Shown here: in pieces, positions 14,845-22,405 of the stretch
Position numbering within the stretch: the first letter of the stretch is position 1
Layout: each line of letters opens with the position of its first letter
Assembly (NCBI GenBank): GCA_002011125.2
Contig: MTMF02000003.1
Span: 1-25,245 of the forward strand
DNA from: Candidatus Hydrothermarchaeum profundi
GTDB taxonomy: Archaea; Hydrothermarchaeota; Hydrothermarchaeia; Hydrothermarchaeales; Hydrothermarchaeaceae
Length of the DNA: 25,245 nucleotides
Reading direction: 5' to 3'
The notes under the pieces: model-generated
Told to the model about the DNA's origin: nothing
The model's input: the letters and a program-made list of their open reading frames with translations, nothing else
Databases searched by the model: none
Position numbers and translations under genes: made by a program

Positions 14845-15444
14845 ATGAGGATTGAAATCCAGTTTAAACTTTCAAAGGGTGTCAAAATGCAAGTAAAATA
14901 TGCCAGATTTAAATCGGAGGAGGATTTATTAAAATCAGTTCTACAATCTCTACCCTTCGATGTCTATCCAAGAGTTTCAGCAATAGCCGGAAAGAAGATT
15001 AATCCTGATATAGACATATTGCAAATCAACAGGGTTTCTGATTACCATAGATTAATAGGTTATGAATTGAAATTGATGAAGTTTGACAAAAGGAGTAAAG
15101 GATTGAGTTGGGAGGCTTTTTATAAGGGGATCGGTCAAGCATTGTTATACCTAAAAAACGGTGTTCATCGTGTGTTTCTGATTTTAGGATTTCATGAGAA
15201 TATCCCAAACGATAAAATGATTGAGAACTTTTGCAATTGGTTATGGGATAAAAAAGAGTTAATAAGCCAAGTACTCGGGAATCACATCTCCATCGGCATG
15301 TGTCTGTACGAAGGGGGTTCAATTTATGAGATAATAGAAGCAAAACTTGATTTTCACCCTTCAGACGATGAGACTAAATTCCTTACAGAAGCGCTATTAA
15401 AAGGAAGATTTACTTTTGATAAAAAGATAAAAAGACCGTATTAA
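14845..15444 (+). CDS. PD-(D/E)XK nuclease-like protein, 199 aa
   Basis: The core motif is clear: NPDIDILQ (D55/D57), YELKLM (E74, K76) and a following helix FYKGIGQALLYL (Q98), the arrangement seen in restriction-endonuclease-fold proteins including Holliday-junction resolvases and DUF-type archaeal nucleases. ATATTTTAAAA (about 14818-14827) is a TATA box whose start would fall at ATG 14845 (leaderless); ATG 14887 with a GGGTG site 6 nt upstream is a possible shorter start. The gene is alone on the plus strand between the ATPase-tail duplicate and the structural operon. It could be a self-contained restriction factor, perhaps sensing unmodified DNA, but that link is speculation. Confidence 0.7.
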   Translation: MRIEIQFKLSKGVKMQVKYARFKSEEDLLKSVLQSLPFDVYPRVSAIAGKKINPDIDILQINRVSDYHRLIGYELKLMKFDKRSKGLSWEAFYKGIGQALLYLKNGVHRVFLILGFHENIPNDKMIENFCNWLWDKKELISQVLGNHISIGMCLYEGGSIYEIIEAKLDFHPSDDETKFLTEALLKGRFTFDKKIKRPY

Positions 15445-15459
15445 CATCAATCAAATTTC

Positions 15460-15603
15460 CTAATTTTCTTGATACTCTCGTACATTTGTGAAGCTGTATA
15501 TCATCACATTGCTCACTCCAAAAACTTTTATGGATTTAACTAAAGCTTTTTCAAATCTATTTCTTATATACTCTCCTCCCACATCTCCTCCTTTCCTAAG
15601 CAT
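15460..15603 (-). CDS. Possible small or decayed gene, 47 aa
   Basis: ATG 15603 opens 47 codons with credible amino acid content (GGEYIRNRFEKALVKSIKVF ... VMIYSFTNVREYQ). The frame is open a little upstream of the ATG (TGEKFVAVV), after which stops occur, and neighbouring frames read protein-like pieces (NVPDEGEIVR; GAKVNWG). This fits the 3' remnant of a longer gene broken by several frameshifts. Family not recognised. The opposite strand offers only a hydrophobic, low-complexity frame, which I do not take as a gene. Confidence 0.3.
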   Translation of the reverse strand: MLRKGGDVGGEYIRNRFEKALVKSIKVFGVSNVMIYSFTNVREYQEN

Positions 15604-15796
15604 TACCACTGCGACAAACTTCTCCCCAGTTTACTTTCGCACCTTATCTTACTATTTCGCCCTCATCCGGAACATTTCTAATGGTTTCCTATTGAAATTA
15701 AGAGCATAAAAAATTACAGTAATCTAATAATTGTTGAAGAAACAATGTGTTAGAAAAAGCCTTTTTCAGCCTCATTTGAAAAATATTCTTGACTGA

Positions 15797-15812
15797 CACT
15801 TTTATCAAAAAT
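15797..15812 (-). terminator. T-rich terminator of the structural operon
   Basis: Directly after the ATPase stop the minus strand reads ATTTAAACATTTTTGA, an archaeal T-tract type terminator. Nearly the same word (TTTAAACATTTTTTC) follows the CPBP protease gene at 22391-22405, and a decayed version follows the ATPase-tail duplicate. Confidence 0.4.
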
Positions 15813-15814
15813 GT

Positions 15815-16708
15815 TTAAATTTTATTTTTCAAATCTAAGAAATTATTTCCTCTAGTGAACTTTTCAAAAGCAAACGATCTGTATCTTACTCTCCCAAATT
15901 CCTCTCCATTTGGATAGAGAGGAAGATGCATAACATCGCTGAAGACTCTTGAAGGATAAACGATTACTGCTTCGTCATTCTTCAAAGACTGAAAAAGTGA
16001 ATTGAACCTTTGTAGTTTTGGCTGATCGTTGGAGAAGTAGCCCCCTCTCCTGACAAGCAACCAATTGAATGATGATCTAACTCCCTTTCTTATCTTGAAC
16101 CATCCTTGAGTTGTAGCTACAAATCTAACTTTCAAGCTGCGAAGCTTCTCGATGTTTAGCTGAATTATAGATCCAACTTTGCCTACTCCCTCCTCGCCAT
16201 GTCCTTGTGCTGGAGCAACGACGTGGAACTCGTCGAAGAAAATTGAGAGTGGTGTAACATAATCAAGGTGGGCATCATGAGCTAGATATATGAGGGATTT
16301 GAAGATGGCTGAGAAGATTTTGGCGTAAGTTTCTGGATCGTGTATGTATGGATACAAGGAGAGAACGTTGATTTTATTGGGGTCTAGATTTAGCCAGATC
16401 AGTCGGGGATCGTCGAACTGGCTTATATGGATGTCATGTAATTCGTCACAGCTTCTCTCGTTCAGTAAGATCGAAATCTCAAATGTTTCTGGGATCATGA
16501 CGTTGAGGGGTTTGAATAGAGCGAGAGTCAGAAATTCGGAGGATTTTCCTGTATCAAACCAGACAATCGTCTCGTTTGAGGAGTGAGTTAACCCATCAAG
16601 AATCCAGTAGAGTCCTTGGGTCTTCCCACTGCCGGTAATTCCTATCTCCAGGATGTGCTGTCCTGGAATTTTCAGGCATTCCCTCTCAAATTTCTCCTGC
16701 CAGCCCAT
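15815..16708 (-). CDS. FtsK/HerA-superfamily ATPase, packaging-type, 297 aa
   Basis: Walker A GITGSGKT (residues 23-30) is followed by IVWFDTGKSSEF, the Walker B LSIFFDEFHVVAP, and VRFVATTQGWFKIRKG, the usual sensor block of FtsK/HerA ATPases. At about 300 aa it has no barrel domain and matches the compact ATPases of archaeal viruses and pT26-2-like elements, which are thought to pump DNA or drive assembly. I chose ATG 16708, with GGGAGG 4 nt upstream, over TTG 16726. It is the last gene of the leftward structural operon. A broken copy of its 3' third lies at 14411-14756. Confidence 0.82.
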   Translation of the reverse strand: MGWQEKFERECLKIPGQHILEIGITGSGKTQGLYWILDGLTHSSNETIVWFDTGKSSEFLTLALFKPLNVMIPETFEISILLNERSCDELHDIHISQFDDPRLIWLNLDPNKINVLSLYPYIHDPETYAKIFSAIFKSLIYLAHDAHLDYVTPLSIFFDEFHVVAPAQGHGEEGVGKVGSIIQLNIEKLRSLKVRFVATTQGWFKIRKGVRSSFNWLLVRRGGYFSNDQPKLQRFNSLFQSLKNDEAVIVYPSRVFSDVMHLPLYPNGEEFGRVRYRSFAFEKFTRGNNFLDLKNKI

Positions 16709-16730
16709 TTTTCCTCCCTGATTCAACAGA

Positions 16731-16964
16731 TTACTTCCTTTTCCTTCCTTTCTTTTTCTCGAGGTAATGATGGGTCTTGGCGATGAGATAGCCAGTAATC
16801 AAGCAGATCGCTCCAACAATCAGAACTAAAATTCGGATATCGTGCCAGGTTGTAATAACGAGAGATGGGTCTGTGAGGTCTAATGAGTTGTTGAAGGTTT
16901 CGTTGAGGTCTATCGTTTTGTTTACGATGAAATTAACTCTGGTATTGATCTTATCTCCAATCAT
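16731..16964 (-). CDS. Small single-span membrane protein, 77 aa
   Basis: From ATG 16964 (GGGGAGG five nt before it) the protein has an N-terminal polar part with Asn-rich potential glycosylation sites (NKT, NET, NNS), a C-terminal membrane span (ILVLIVGAICLITGYLIA) and a basic tail ending KKKGRKRK. Topology is therefore outside-N, inside-C. The start overlaps the preceding gene by 14 nt. Family not recognised; it belongs to the structural operon and sits directly before the ATPase. Confidence 0.65.
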   Translation of the reverse strand: MIGDKINTRVNFIVNKTIDLNETFNNSLDLTDPSLVITTWHDIRILVLIVGAICLITGYLIAKTHHYLEKKKGRKRK

Positions 16965-17340
16965 CTCTGCCTCCCCACCTTGAAGCGTAGACTTCCTCCA
17001 GCACTCTGGGAGAAACAAGATCATAATCGTCGATCCACCTTAGGCAAGAAGAGTAGACATCGTAAAGATAGATCTCGTATAAAATCTTCTTCTCAAAGAC
17101 ATAGGGGGATAAATCAAGGATTATCTCGTAGGTTTCATGCAAAGTGTTGACTCTTCTTTTCAGCTCTTTGAGTTCTTTGTTCAGCTCCTCATCCCGTTCG
17201 AACTCGTCTCTCAGTCTAGTTTCGATGTTTGCAAATATGGAGGCGATGAGGTTCTTTCTTTGAGCTAAGGATGAGTTCTGGGAGATTGTGAACTGATACA
17301 ACAGATCGGCTAAGTGGTAGGCTAAGGCGTTTTCTCCCAT
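16951..17340 (-). CDS. Uncharacterised soluble helical protein, 129 aa
   Basis: The protein is predicted to be all-helical and charged, with a coiled-coil stretch (ELNKELKELKRRVNTLHETY) and an aromatic-rich second half (YEIYLYDVYSSCLRWIDDYD). It has no membrane span or signal peptide. GGTGAT precedes ATG 17340. Family not recognised. Its place between membrane proteins and the terminal ATPase suggests a cytoplasmic assembly factor. Confidence 0.62.
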   Translation of the reverse strand: MGENALAYHLADLLYQFTISQNSSLAQRKNLIASIFANIETRLRDEFERDEELNKELKELKRRVNTLHETYEIILDLSPYVFEKKILYEIYLYDVYSSCLRWIDDYDLVSPRVLEEVYASRWGGRDDWR

Positions 17341-17383
17341 TGGATCACCTTTATCTCTGTTTTACTTACAGCTCCTACCATTT

Positions 17384-17791
17384 CTACCTCTTCTTCCGCC
17401 TGAACAGCTTTGAGATTATGCCTTCTTTTTGCTCGGTTATCCCTTCACTCTCTTCTTCGAAGGAATAGGGGTTGATTATGTAGGAAGGCCTCCGCTTATA
17501 TAGTTCTACAAATTCCTGTCTGCCAAGACGGTCCCTGGACCTTCTCAGCGAGATTATGTTCTCGATGAAGCTCATAGTAGTTGGGATTTGGATTATGTTA
17601 TTATTGAAGGCTCTGAAGGATGCTATCGCCGTTATTTCTCTTTCGTGCAGGTCAGAGAGTGCATCGTTGATCTCTGTGACAATCAGATCGTATCTTTTGA
17701 GCCTTTGGAGTTCTGGGGAGGTTTCCGTGACCTTTTCTTTAAGGGATTTTTCTATCTGCTGGAGGTTCATACTTCCAACTACCTCACTCAT
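17384..17791 (-). CDS. Uncharacterised helical protein with basic C-terminus, 135 aa
   Basis: ATG 17791 (GTGAT just before) begins MSEVVGSMNLQQIEKSLKEK. The protein is largely helical (TEINDALSDLHEREITAIASF), then has a basic patch (SLRRSRDRLGRQEF), and ends IISKLFRRKKR. In-frame TTG codons further upstream would overlap the previous gene and are unlikely. Family not recognised. The very basic C-terminus could contact membrane phosphates or DNA. Confidence 0.62.
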   Translation of the reverse strand: MSEVVGSMNLQQIEKSLKEKVTETSPELQRLKRYDLIVTEINDALSDLHEREITAIASFRAFNNNIIQIPTTMSFIENIISLRRSRDRLGRQEFVELYKRRPSYIINPYSFEEESEGITEQKEGIISKLFRRKKR

Positions 17792-17801
17792 TTTATCACT
17801 T

Positions 17802-18194
17802 TTAGAAGAACAATCCGACAAACCAGCCAATTGCAATTCCAATAATGAAAGCTATCAGAACGATTCTCATCTCTGGCTTGATTGCAAAGGCCTGCTGGAT
17901 TAGTCTGGAGTCTATTACTTTTCCTATCAAATCGGGGTTCGTTTTGAGCTTTAGAAGTTCATCATCTTTTTCTATTCCAATCGTGCAGCCCTTGTCAGCA
18001 TCTAAGAAGTACTTCAGCTTGGTTCTTCTTCCCTTAATCCACTTTACCGGCTTGGTTGCTATTGCATAGGATCTTCCCAGAAATGGGTCAATAATCAGGT
18101 TGCCGTCTTTAACTGCTTTAGTTTCGATGAACTCTTCTCCTTCTTTGTCCACGATAACAACTTCTACCTTTTCTCCTCTCCTTAAAATTCCCAT
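17802..18194 (-). CDS. Tail-anchored membrane protein, 130 aa
   Basis: A soluble beta-rich N-terminal domain (KVEVVIVDKEGEEFIETKAV; DPFLGRSYAI; GRRTKLKYFLDADKG) is followed by a C-terminal hydrophobic anchor (VLIAFIIGIAIGWFVGLFF) with nothing after it. AGGTGA lies 4 nt before ATG 18194. A C-terminal anchor with the main domain inside the cell fits an assembly platform protein that recruits the operon's ATPase, though this is inference. Confidence 0.68.
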   Translation of the reverse strand: MGILRRGEKVEVVIVDKEGEEFIETKAVKDGNLIIDPFLGRSYAIATKPVKWIKGRRTKLKYFLDADKGCTIGIEKDDELLKLKTNPDLIGKVIDSRLIQQAFAIKPEMRIVLIAFIIGIAIGWFVGLFF

Positions 18195-18322
18195 CTTTCA
18201 CCTCCGTTGAATTTTTTATTCGTGATGAAGAGCAACCTAAGACAGAGCTTGACTGGATCTTGGTCTTTCATCTTGAGAATTGCTCCAGTTCCTTCTTCGA
18301 TTAGAATAACTCGGTAGAGCAT
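18182..18322 (-). CDS. Small protein, 46 aa
   Basis: ATG 18322, shortly after GGTGAT, opens 46 codons (MLYRVILIEEGTGAILKMKD ... KFNGGERWEF) ending 13 nt inside the next gene, whose Shine-Dalgarno site it contains. It fills the otherwise empty 143-nt gap in the operon and has a compact beta-alpha look. A second ATG at 18328 would add two residues. Family not recognised. Confidence 0.5.
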   Translation of the reverse strand: MLYRVILIEEGTGAILKMKDQDPVKLCLRLLFITNKKFNGGERWEF

Positions 18323-18337
18323 ACACATCACCTTACC

Positions 18338-19222
18338 TCAAATTGGAATTAGGGTGTTCACGATCTTGTAAACAACGTCAGCAACGAACCTGATAACGTC
18401 CATCAGGAAACGGAGAAGTGAGACGTGGGTTCTGATGTACTTGCGGTAGAAAGAAAAGATGTTTCTGGAGGTTCCGGCGCTCCATGCAAGAACTATGGCT
18501 TCGAATAGTCCGAATGTCAGCAAACCATTGTCGATGAAGATCAGGTTGAAATACCAGATGATCCCGGATAGAATGCTCCAGGATTTAGAAGAGAAGTCCT
18601 TTACCAGGTTGAGGTAGTGGGTAAGGTCTGGAGCTTCCTCCTTCCTCTCTCCTCCACCGCTTCCATACTTCCTTGTGGTTTCCCACCCTTCGAAGTAGGT
18701 ATTGTAGGTCAGCAAACCAATTTTCAAATCTATTGGGCTGTTTGCATTGGTGGAGAATTTCCATATCGGGTTCATTTCCAAGTTCTCAGCAGGGATACAA
18801 ATGGATGGTTTGAAGATCTCTCCTCTTTCATAGATTAAACAGATTGAGGTTTGTGGATTCGTGTTTTCATTGAAGATGTATGTGAGTAAAACGGTTTTCT
18901 GAGATCCAAGCAAATCGTAATCCGTTAGTGTTGCGCTCTGGTTTCCTAACCTCAGATAGATCCCAGAAGTGTAGAAATTTGGTCTGTCGTATTCAATTGA
19001 ATAATCAAAGTTGGAGCTCCCGTAGTGGATTGTCCCGTTAACACTCTCACCTGAATCCAAATAAAAGTATACATCGGTTACTACTTTGCCTTCAGGGGCT
19101 GTGTAGATGAGATCTTTAATGTTGGTTAGAGATAGGAAAAGTTCAGTCTCAAAAAGTGAAGCTGAAGTAATGGAGATTAATAAGAAGATCACAAGGAAGA
19201 TCATTATCAATCTCCCCTTCAT
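18338..19222 (-). CDS. Exported membrane protein with C-terminal spans, 294 aa
   Basis: From ATG 19222 the first 25 residues are a signal peptide or anchor (MKGRLIMIFLVIFLLISITSAS). An extracellular domain with several N-x-S/T sites and two close cysteines (SICLIYERGEIFKPSIC) follows. The last third is hydrophobic (WSILSGIIWYFNLIF; LLTFGLFEAIVLAWSAG; FLMDVIRFVADVVYKIVNTLI). GAGGTG lies 7 nt before the ATG, and the ATG shares its A with the TGA of the glycoprotein gene. The close coupling suggests the two form an envelope or surface complex. Confidence 0.72.
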   Translation of the reverse strand: MKGRLIMIFLVIFLLISITSASLFETELFLSLTNIKDLIYTAPEGKVVTDVYFYLDSGESVNGTIHYGSSNFDYSIEYDRPNFYTSGIYLRLGNQSATLTDYDLLGSQKTVLLTYIFNENTNPQTSICLIYERGEIFKPSICIPAENLEMNPIWKFSTNANSPIDLKIGLLTYNTYFEGWETTRKYGSGGGERKEEAPDLTHYLNLVKDFSSKSWSILSGIIWYFNLIFIDNGLLTFGLFEAIVLAWSAGTSRNIFSFYRKYIRTHVSLLRFLMDVIRFVADVVYKIVNTLIPI

Positions 19223-21147
19223 CACTTCCACCTCATAAACTTAAGCAGGCCGAAGATTGTGGCAAGGATGCAGAGCCCGATTATTGCTTCGGCATTCGCG
19301 TAGAGCAGGTTGATTCCCCGATCGAGAGTTGAGCCCTCTGGTTGGGGCAGGGGTGTATAAGTGAGAGAAGGAGTAGGAGTGGCAGTAGTAATTTCAGGAA
19401 GGAGAGTTACCGCTACTTCACTCTGATTTGTTCCAACGCTGACAGTTCCGGATCTGGAGATATAGCCTTCTTTTGAGATCGTGTAAGGATAGGTTGTGTT
19501 TGGAGCAACATTGAAAACGAAAACTCCATAGCTGTTCGTGTTTCCGGCATAGGATGAGCCAGCGGATAGAGGGCCGACAACAATGGTGGCATCCTCTATA
19601 GGATTGTTATCCTCATCTTTGACTATGAAAACAAGGGGCACACCTCCTCCCTCAACTGTCAGGTTTGTGGGAATCATTCCGATTGTTACCCAGGTGTATT
19701 CTGTTACCTTAATTGAAGGTGTGTAGCCGTAGATGTTGAAGTCGGCTATGTAACCTTCCTTTGATGCATTGTAGGATATTATAGAGCCATTTGGTACTTC
19801 AATTGAGAATCCTGAGTCAACAGTTCCATTAAAAGAGTAGTCTCCTAAGAGCGTTAAGTTAACTCCGTCTATCATCGACTGGGTTTTTGAATCAATGAAG
19901 TAGAAGGTAACGGTTTTGTTCAGGAACCCCTCAAATCCCTCATAACTTTCTGGAGAGGTTAAAGTGACGTTGAAGTAAGTCATGACGGGATCATAGACAG
20001 TAAAGTACCAGATCGGAATTATCTTCTGCCTATGGAGCGTATCGTTTGCCTGATTTCCTGTTATTATTTCAGTAAACCCATCCACCGTGGTTACGTTGTA
20101 GCTCATCTTGTCGTCCATGTAGACATCCAAAATATACCGAGATCCTTCCTTCTGGTAGATGTAGCTTCCTTCCCTTGTAGTTGAATACTGCACTTTGTAG
20201 GTCGTGAAACTCTGTCCGTAGGGGCCATCGAAACCTCCAAACCCGCCGAAGATTTCATACCAATTGTAGTAATTCCACCCTTTGCCATAGAACTGGATAT
20301 CCCACGAATCCAAGGGATGGGTTATGTTTGTGAGGGAGGGCTGTTTCCTAGTGTACTGCTTAAAACCCCAGATATTCTGTGAGGGTTCATAGTATAGAGT
20401 GCAGTAGCCTATTTGATACGTGGGCTTCATATAGATTGTTACTACATCTCCAACGTTCACCTTTGACTCGTTGAACGAGCTGACGAAATACTCGTAAACG
20501 ATCTCTCCTCCGTAGGAGTACTGATTATACCAGCCGTAACCCACGATATCCGATCCCTTTCTAAATTCCAAGCTTCCAGTGAAAGTGTTTAGATTGTAGA
20601 AGTTTGATTGGCTCCCTTCTTGACAGATGTAGGCTTGAAGGATGTAGGGGGTTTCAGACTTGAACATGAAGTATTCAGGTTTGTAGCCCATGTACTTGAA
20701 TCTCATCACGGCATGCCAAGTGTATCCAGTTTCGAAAGTAGATCCTGCACCGGCATCAGAATAACCCTCGCCGATGCCTATTTTCTGGTCGGTTATTGAC
20801 AGATAGAGATCTCCCTGTTGAAGTACCTCGGCCTTTGCCAACCAGACGGAGTTGTTGATGAGTATAAGTAGGTAAGCTGCAACCAAGAAGAATAGGGCTA
20901 TTTTCGCAAAGCTGAAAGCTTTGAAGCTTATTCTGTCTTTGTGCCTTCTGAGATATTCGATTAACAAGAGAATTATGGCGGAGGGAATGAATACCTTTGC
21001 TACGAGGTAAGCTTCGGGCGAGCTGGTGATCAGGAAAGCGACAAAAGGATTGCCCTCGTTGAATCCCCTATCGAGTAGATAGAGGGTTGAGGCAAAGTCA
21101 AGAAAATTCAGAACCAGAAATAAGAAGAGTAAAAGCTCGAGTCTCAG
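19222..21147 (-). CDS. DUF5658-like membrane domain fused to large surface glycoprotein
   Basis: From TTG 20967 the protein is 581 aa; the same frame stays open to about 21147 and adds 60 residues that make sense of the N-terminus. LNFLDFASTLYLLDRGFNEGNPFVA... through IALFFLVAAYLLILINNSVW has the pattern of the four-helix DUF5658 membrane family. No ATG/GTG/TTG exists there; CTG 21147, 4 nt after AAGGTGAT, is the best start. The ectodomain (about 350-400 aa) is rich in Tyr/Gly and N-x-S/T sites. Two PEGA/carboxypeptidase-regulatory-like beta domains follow (DSGFSIEVPNGS; GVFVFNVAPNTTYPYTISKEGY, KEGYISRSG), then a Thr/Pro stalk (TATPTPSLTYTPLPQP) and a final membrane span ending RWK. A virion spike or pilus-like surface protein is likely. 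Confidence 0.72.
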   Translation of the reverse strand: MRLELLLFLFLVLNFLDFASTLYLLDRGFNEGNPFVAFLITSSPEAYLVAKVFIPSAIILLLIEYLRRHKDRISFKAFSFAKIALFFLVAAYLLILINNSVWLAKAEVLQQGDLYLSITDQKIGIGEGYSDAGAGSTFETGYTWHAVMRFKYMGYKPEYFMFKSETPYILQAYICQEGSQSNFYNLNTFTGSLEFRKGSDIVGYGWYNQYSYGGEIVYEYFVSSFNESKVNVGDVVTIYMKPTYQIGYCTLYYEPSQNIWGFKQYTRKQPSLTNITHPLDSWDIQFYGKGWNYYNWYEIFGGFGGFDGPYGQSFTTYKVQYSTTREGSYIYQKEGSRYILDVYMDDKMSYNVTTVDGFTEIITGNQANDTLHRQKIIPIWYFTVYDPVMTYFNVTLTSPESYEGFEGFLNKTVTFYFIDSKTQSMIDGVNLTLLGDYSFNGTVDSGFSIEVPNGSIISYNASKEGYIADFNIYGYTPSIKVTEYTWVTIGMIPTNLTVEGGGVPLVFIVKDEDNNPIEDATIVVGPLSAGSSYAGNTNSYGVFVFNVAPNTTYPYTISKEGYISRSGTVSVGTNQSEVAVTLLPEITTATPTPSLTYTPLPQPEGSTLDRGINLLYANAEAIIGLCILATIFGLLKFMRWK

Positions 21148-21151
21148 AATA

Positions 21152-21355
21152 TCACCTTGGATGTTTTACTCTATGAGGTTTTCCAGCTATGATAACTCGC
21201 TTATGAGGGGGCTTTCCCATCTTGCTTCGATTGTGAATCCAGTTGTAGGCTAGCCACTTCTGATAGCTTCGCTTGTTTTTGAAGTGGAGGGTATTGGCTT
21301 TTCTTTTTCTCCTGCTTTTACTCCCTTTTCTTCCTTTTCTAGTCTTTTTTGACAT
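21152..21355 (-). CDS. Very basic small protein, 67 aa
   Basis: ATG 21355 after GGGGGTGA gives a protein with a Lys/Arg run at the N-terminus (KKTRKGRKGSKSRRKRK) and a compact C-terminal part (RSYQKWLAYNWI; KPPHKRVIIAGKPHRVKH). The C-terminal motif IAGKPHRVKH recurs in small proteins of archaeal elements, as far as I recall. Its charge suggests nucleic-acid binding, perhaps condensing packaged DNA. Its stop is followed immediately by the Shine-Dalgarno-like site of the large glycoprotein gene. Confidence 0.65.
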   Translation of the reverse strand: MSKKTRKGRKGSKSRRKRKANTLHFKNKRSYQKWLAYNWIHNRSKMGKPPHKRVIIAGKPHRVKHPR

Positions 21356-21372
21356 CAATTCACCCCCTCCCT

Positions 21373-21756
21373 TTAGCGGAACAGCCTCGTAATCAGCCAT
21401 GCTGAGCTTACTATCACGATGAAGAACAGGAAGAAGGCTAAAATGCTGGGCGTGGTTAGAGTGAAGAGTTCTATGGCATTCAAAGGGTTCTGGAACCACA
21501 CCTGCTCACTTGGCTTGAAAACGAAGATGTAGGATTCGTTATCTCTAAGCTTAATTGAGTCTGTGGAGTTAAACTCGCCAATAAATTTGTGTCCTTTGTC
21601 TGTGACTTTGTAAACCAGTATTTTGACGTCCTTGGTTAAATCGAGGTCTGAGAAGGCAATGAAGACCTTTGCATCAACTACAGAACAGAAAACTACGACT
21701 GAAAAAGCTGTAAGAACAAAGAAAAAAGTGAGTTTTAAAGGAGAAAGTTTAGGCAT
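21373..21756 (-). CDS. Exported single-anchor membrane protein, 127 aa
   Basis: An N-terminal signal peptide (LTFFFVLTAFSVVVFCSVVDA) is followed by a short extracellular beta domain with one N-x-S/T pair and a C-terminal membrane span (ILAFFLFFIVIVSSAWLI) ending in RLFR. The gene starts one base after the stop of the 41-aa basic gene. Family not recognised. Its place next to the putative coat protein suggests an envelope component. Confidence 0.68.
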   Translation of the reverse strand: MPKLSPLKLTFFFVLTAFSVVVFCSVVDAKVFIAFSDLDLTKDVKILVYKVTDKGHKFIGEFNSTDSIKLRDNESYIFVFKPSEQVWFQNPLNAIELFTLTTPSILAFFLFFIVIVSSAWLITRLFR

Positions 21757-21757
21757 T

Positions 21758-21883
21758 CTATCGTCTCCCTTTCTTGGTACTTTTTGTAGATTTCTTATTT
21801 CTCGCTCTCTTGACTTTCCTGACTTTCTTTACCCTCTTAATTCTCCCAGCTTTCCTAAACCTTCTAATCCTTTTTCCAGCCAT
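21758..21883 (-). CDS. Ultra-basic mini-protein, 41 aa
   Basis: ATG 21883 with AGGGAT upstream opens 41 codons, of which about half are Lys or Arg (MAGKRIRRFRKAGRIKRV...KKGRR), with no acidic residue. It sits snugly between the coat-like gene and the next membrane protein. The composition is that of protamine-like virion DNA-condensing peptides, for example in spindle-shaped viruses; function inferred from charge and place only. Confidence 0.62.
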   Translation of the reverse strand: MAGKRIRRFRKAGRIKRVKKVRKVKRARNKKSTKSTKKGRR

Positions 21884-21904
21884 CTTTAATCCCTACAACC
21901 AAAG

Positions 21905-22195
21905 CTACCTGAAAAACCTGAAGGCATCTCTGATAGCTCCGACAATCGAGTCAAGCAAACCGGTAACGAAGCCGACCATGATAAGGATGAACAGCACAGG
22001 AACAACTTTGATAACAAGGTCGCCAATTGAAGGCATCAGATCTCCAACGCCTTTGATAAGATCTCCAAGCTGGGTCCAGTTAACGCTCCCATTCTCGGCA
22101 GAAGCAACTCCGAAAACTCCGAAGTTGACGACGATCATTAGGAAGAGGGCTTTGACTTTCTTGGACTTCAATCTGAGCTTGAGCCATTCTTTCAT
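21905..22195 (-). CDS. Small hydrophobic coat/pilin-like protein, 96 aa
   Basis: A basic start (MKEWLKLRLKSKKVK) precedes a cleavable hydrophobic signal (ALFLMIVVNFGVFGVASA) with likely cleavage after ASA. The mature part is about 63 aa: a Gly/Leu-rich amphipathic segment (GDLIKGVGDLMPSIGDLV), a strong membrane span (VVPVLFILIMVGFVTGLL), and a short C-terminal helix. It heads the structural operon behind the strongest ribosome site of the window (AGGAGGTGGA). Small processed proteins with two hydrophobic segments are major coat proteins in several archaeal spindle or pleomorphic viruses, so a main virion protein is a fair guess; a pore or pilin is the alternative. Confidence 0.68.
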   Translation of the reverse strand: MKEWLKLRLKSKKVKALFLMIVVNFGVFGVASAENGSVNWTQLGDLIKGVGDLMPSIGDLVIKVVPVLFILIMVGFVTGLLDSIVGAIRDAFRFFR

Positions 22196-22197
22196 AG

Positions 22198-22240
22198 TCC
22201 ACCTCCTGATCTAATTAAATAGAAATTATTTAAATCAATT
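22198..22240 (-). promoter_or_regulatory. Structural operon promoter and strong Shine-Dalgarno site
   Basis: On the minus strand a TATA-like TTTAAATAATT (22225-22235) lies about 25-30 nt before AGGAGGTGGA (22198-22207), which is 2 nt before ATG 22195 plus CT. A short 5' leader is expected, unlike the leaderless regulatory genes. It is the only clear promoter for the roughly 6.4-kb run down to 15815. Confidence 0.6.
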
Positions 22241-22390
22241 ATTTTTATGATATTTGTAATATTGATGATGTTGTCGATTAAAGTGGAATCTTTGAGGGTG
22301 TAATGTTTCCGACAGTATCGTAGTGTACTTGCCAAATAGCCCGTTGGATTGGAGATTTTGAGTTACGTTTCAAGAAAGAATGGTCTTTTG

Positions 22391-22405
22391 AAAAAATGTT
22401 TAAAT
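22391..22405 (-). terminator. T-rich terminator after the CPBP protease gene
   Basis: The minus strand reads TTTAAACATTTTTTC directly after the stop, nearly matching the tail of the structural operon at 15797-15812. Confidence 0.35.

Noticed and set aside
15488-15709. 73-codon plus-strand frame
   Set aside because: Hydrophobic, Ser/Thr/Pro-rich with no promoter or ribosome site; the opposite strand reads more like decayed coding sequence.
16731-17024. Longer 97-codon version of the small membrane protein
   Set aside because: The extra N-terminal residues overlap the preceding gene; ATG 16964 has a clear GGGGAGG ribosome site.
21774-22214. 146-codon plus-strand frame over the coat-like gene
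   Set aside because: It is antisense to two genes with strong ribosome sites, and its hydrophobic content mirrors the Lys/Arg codons of the basic mini-gene.
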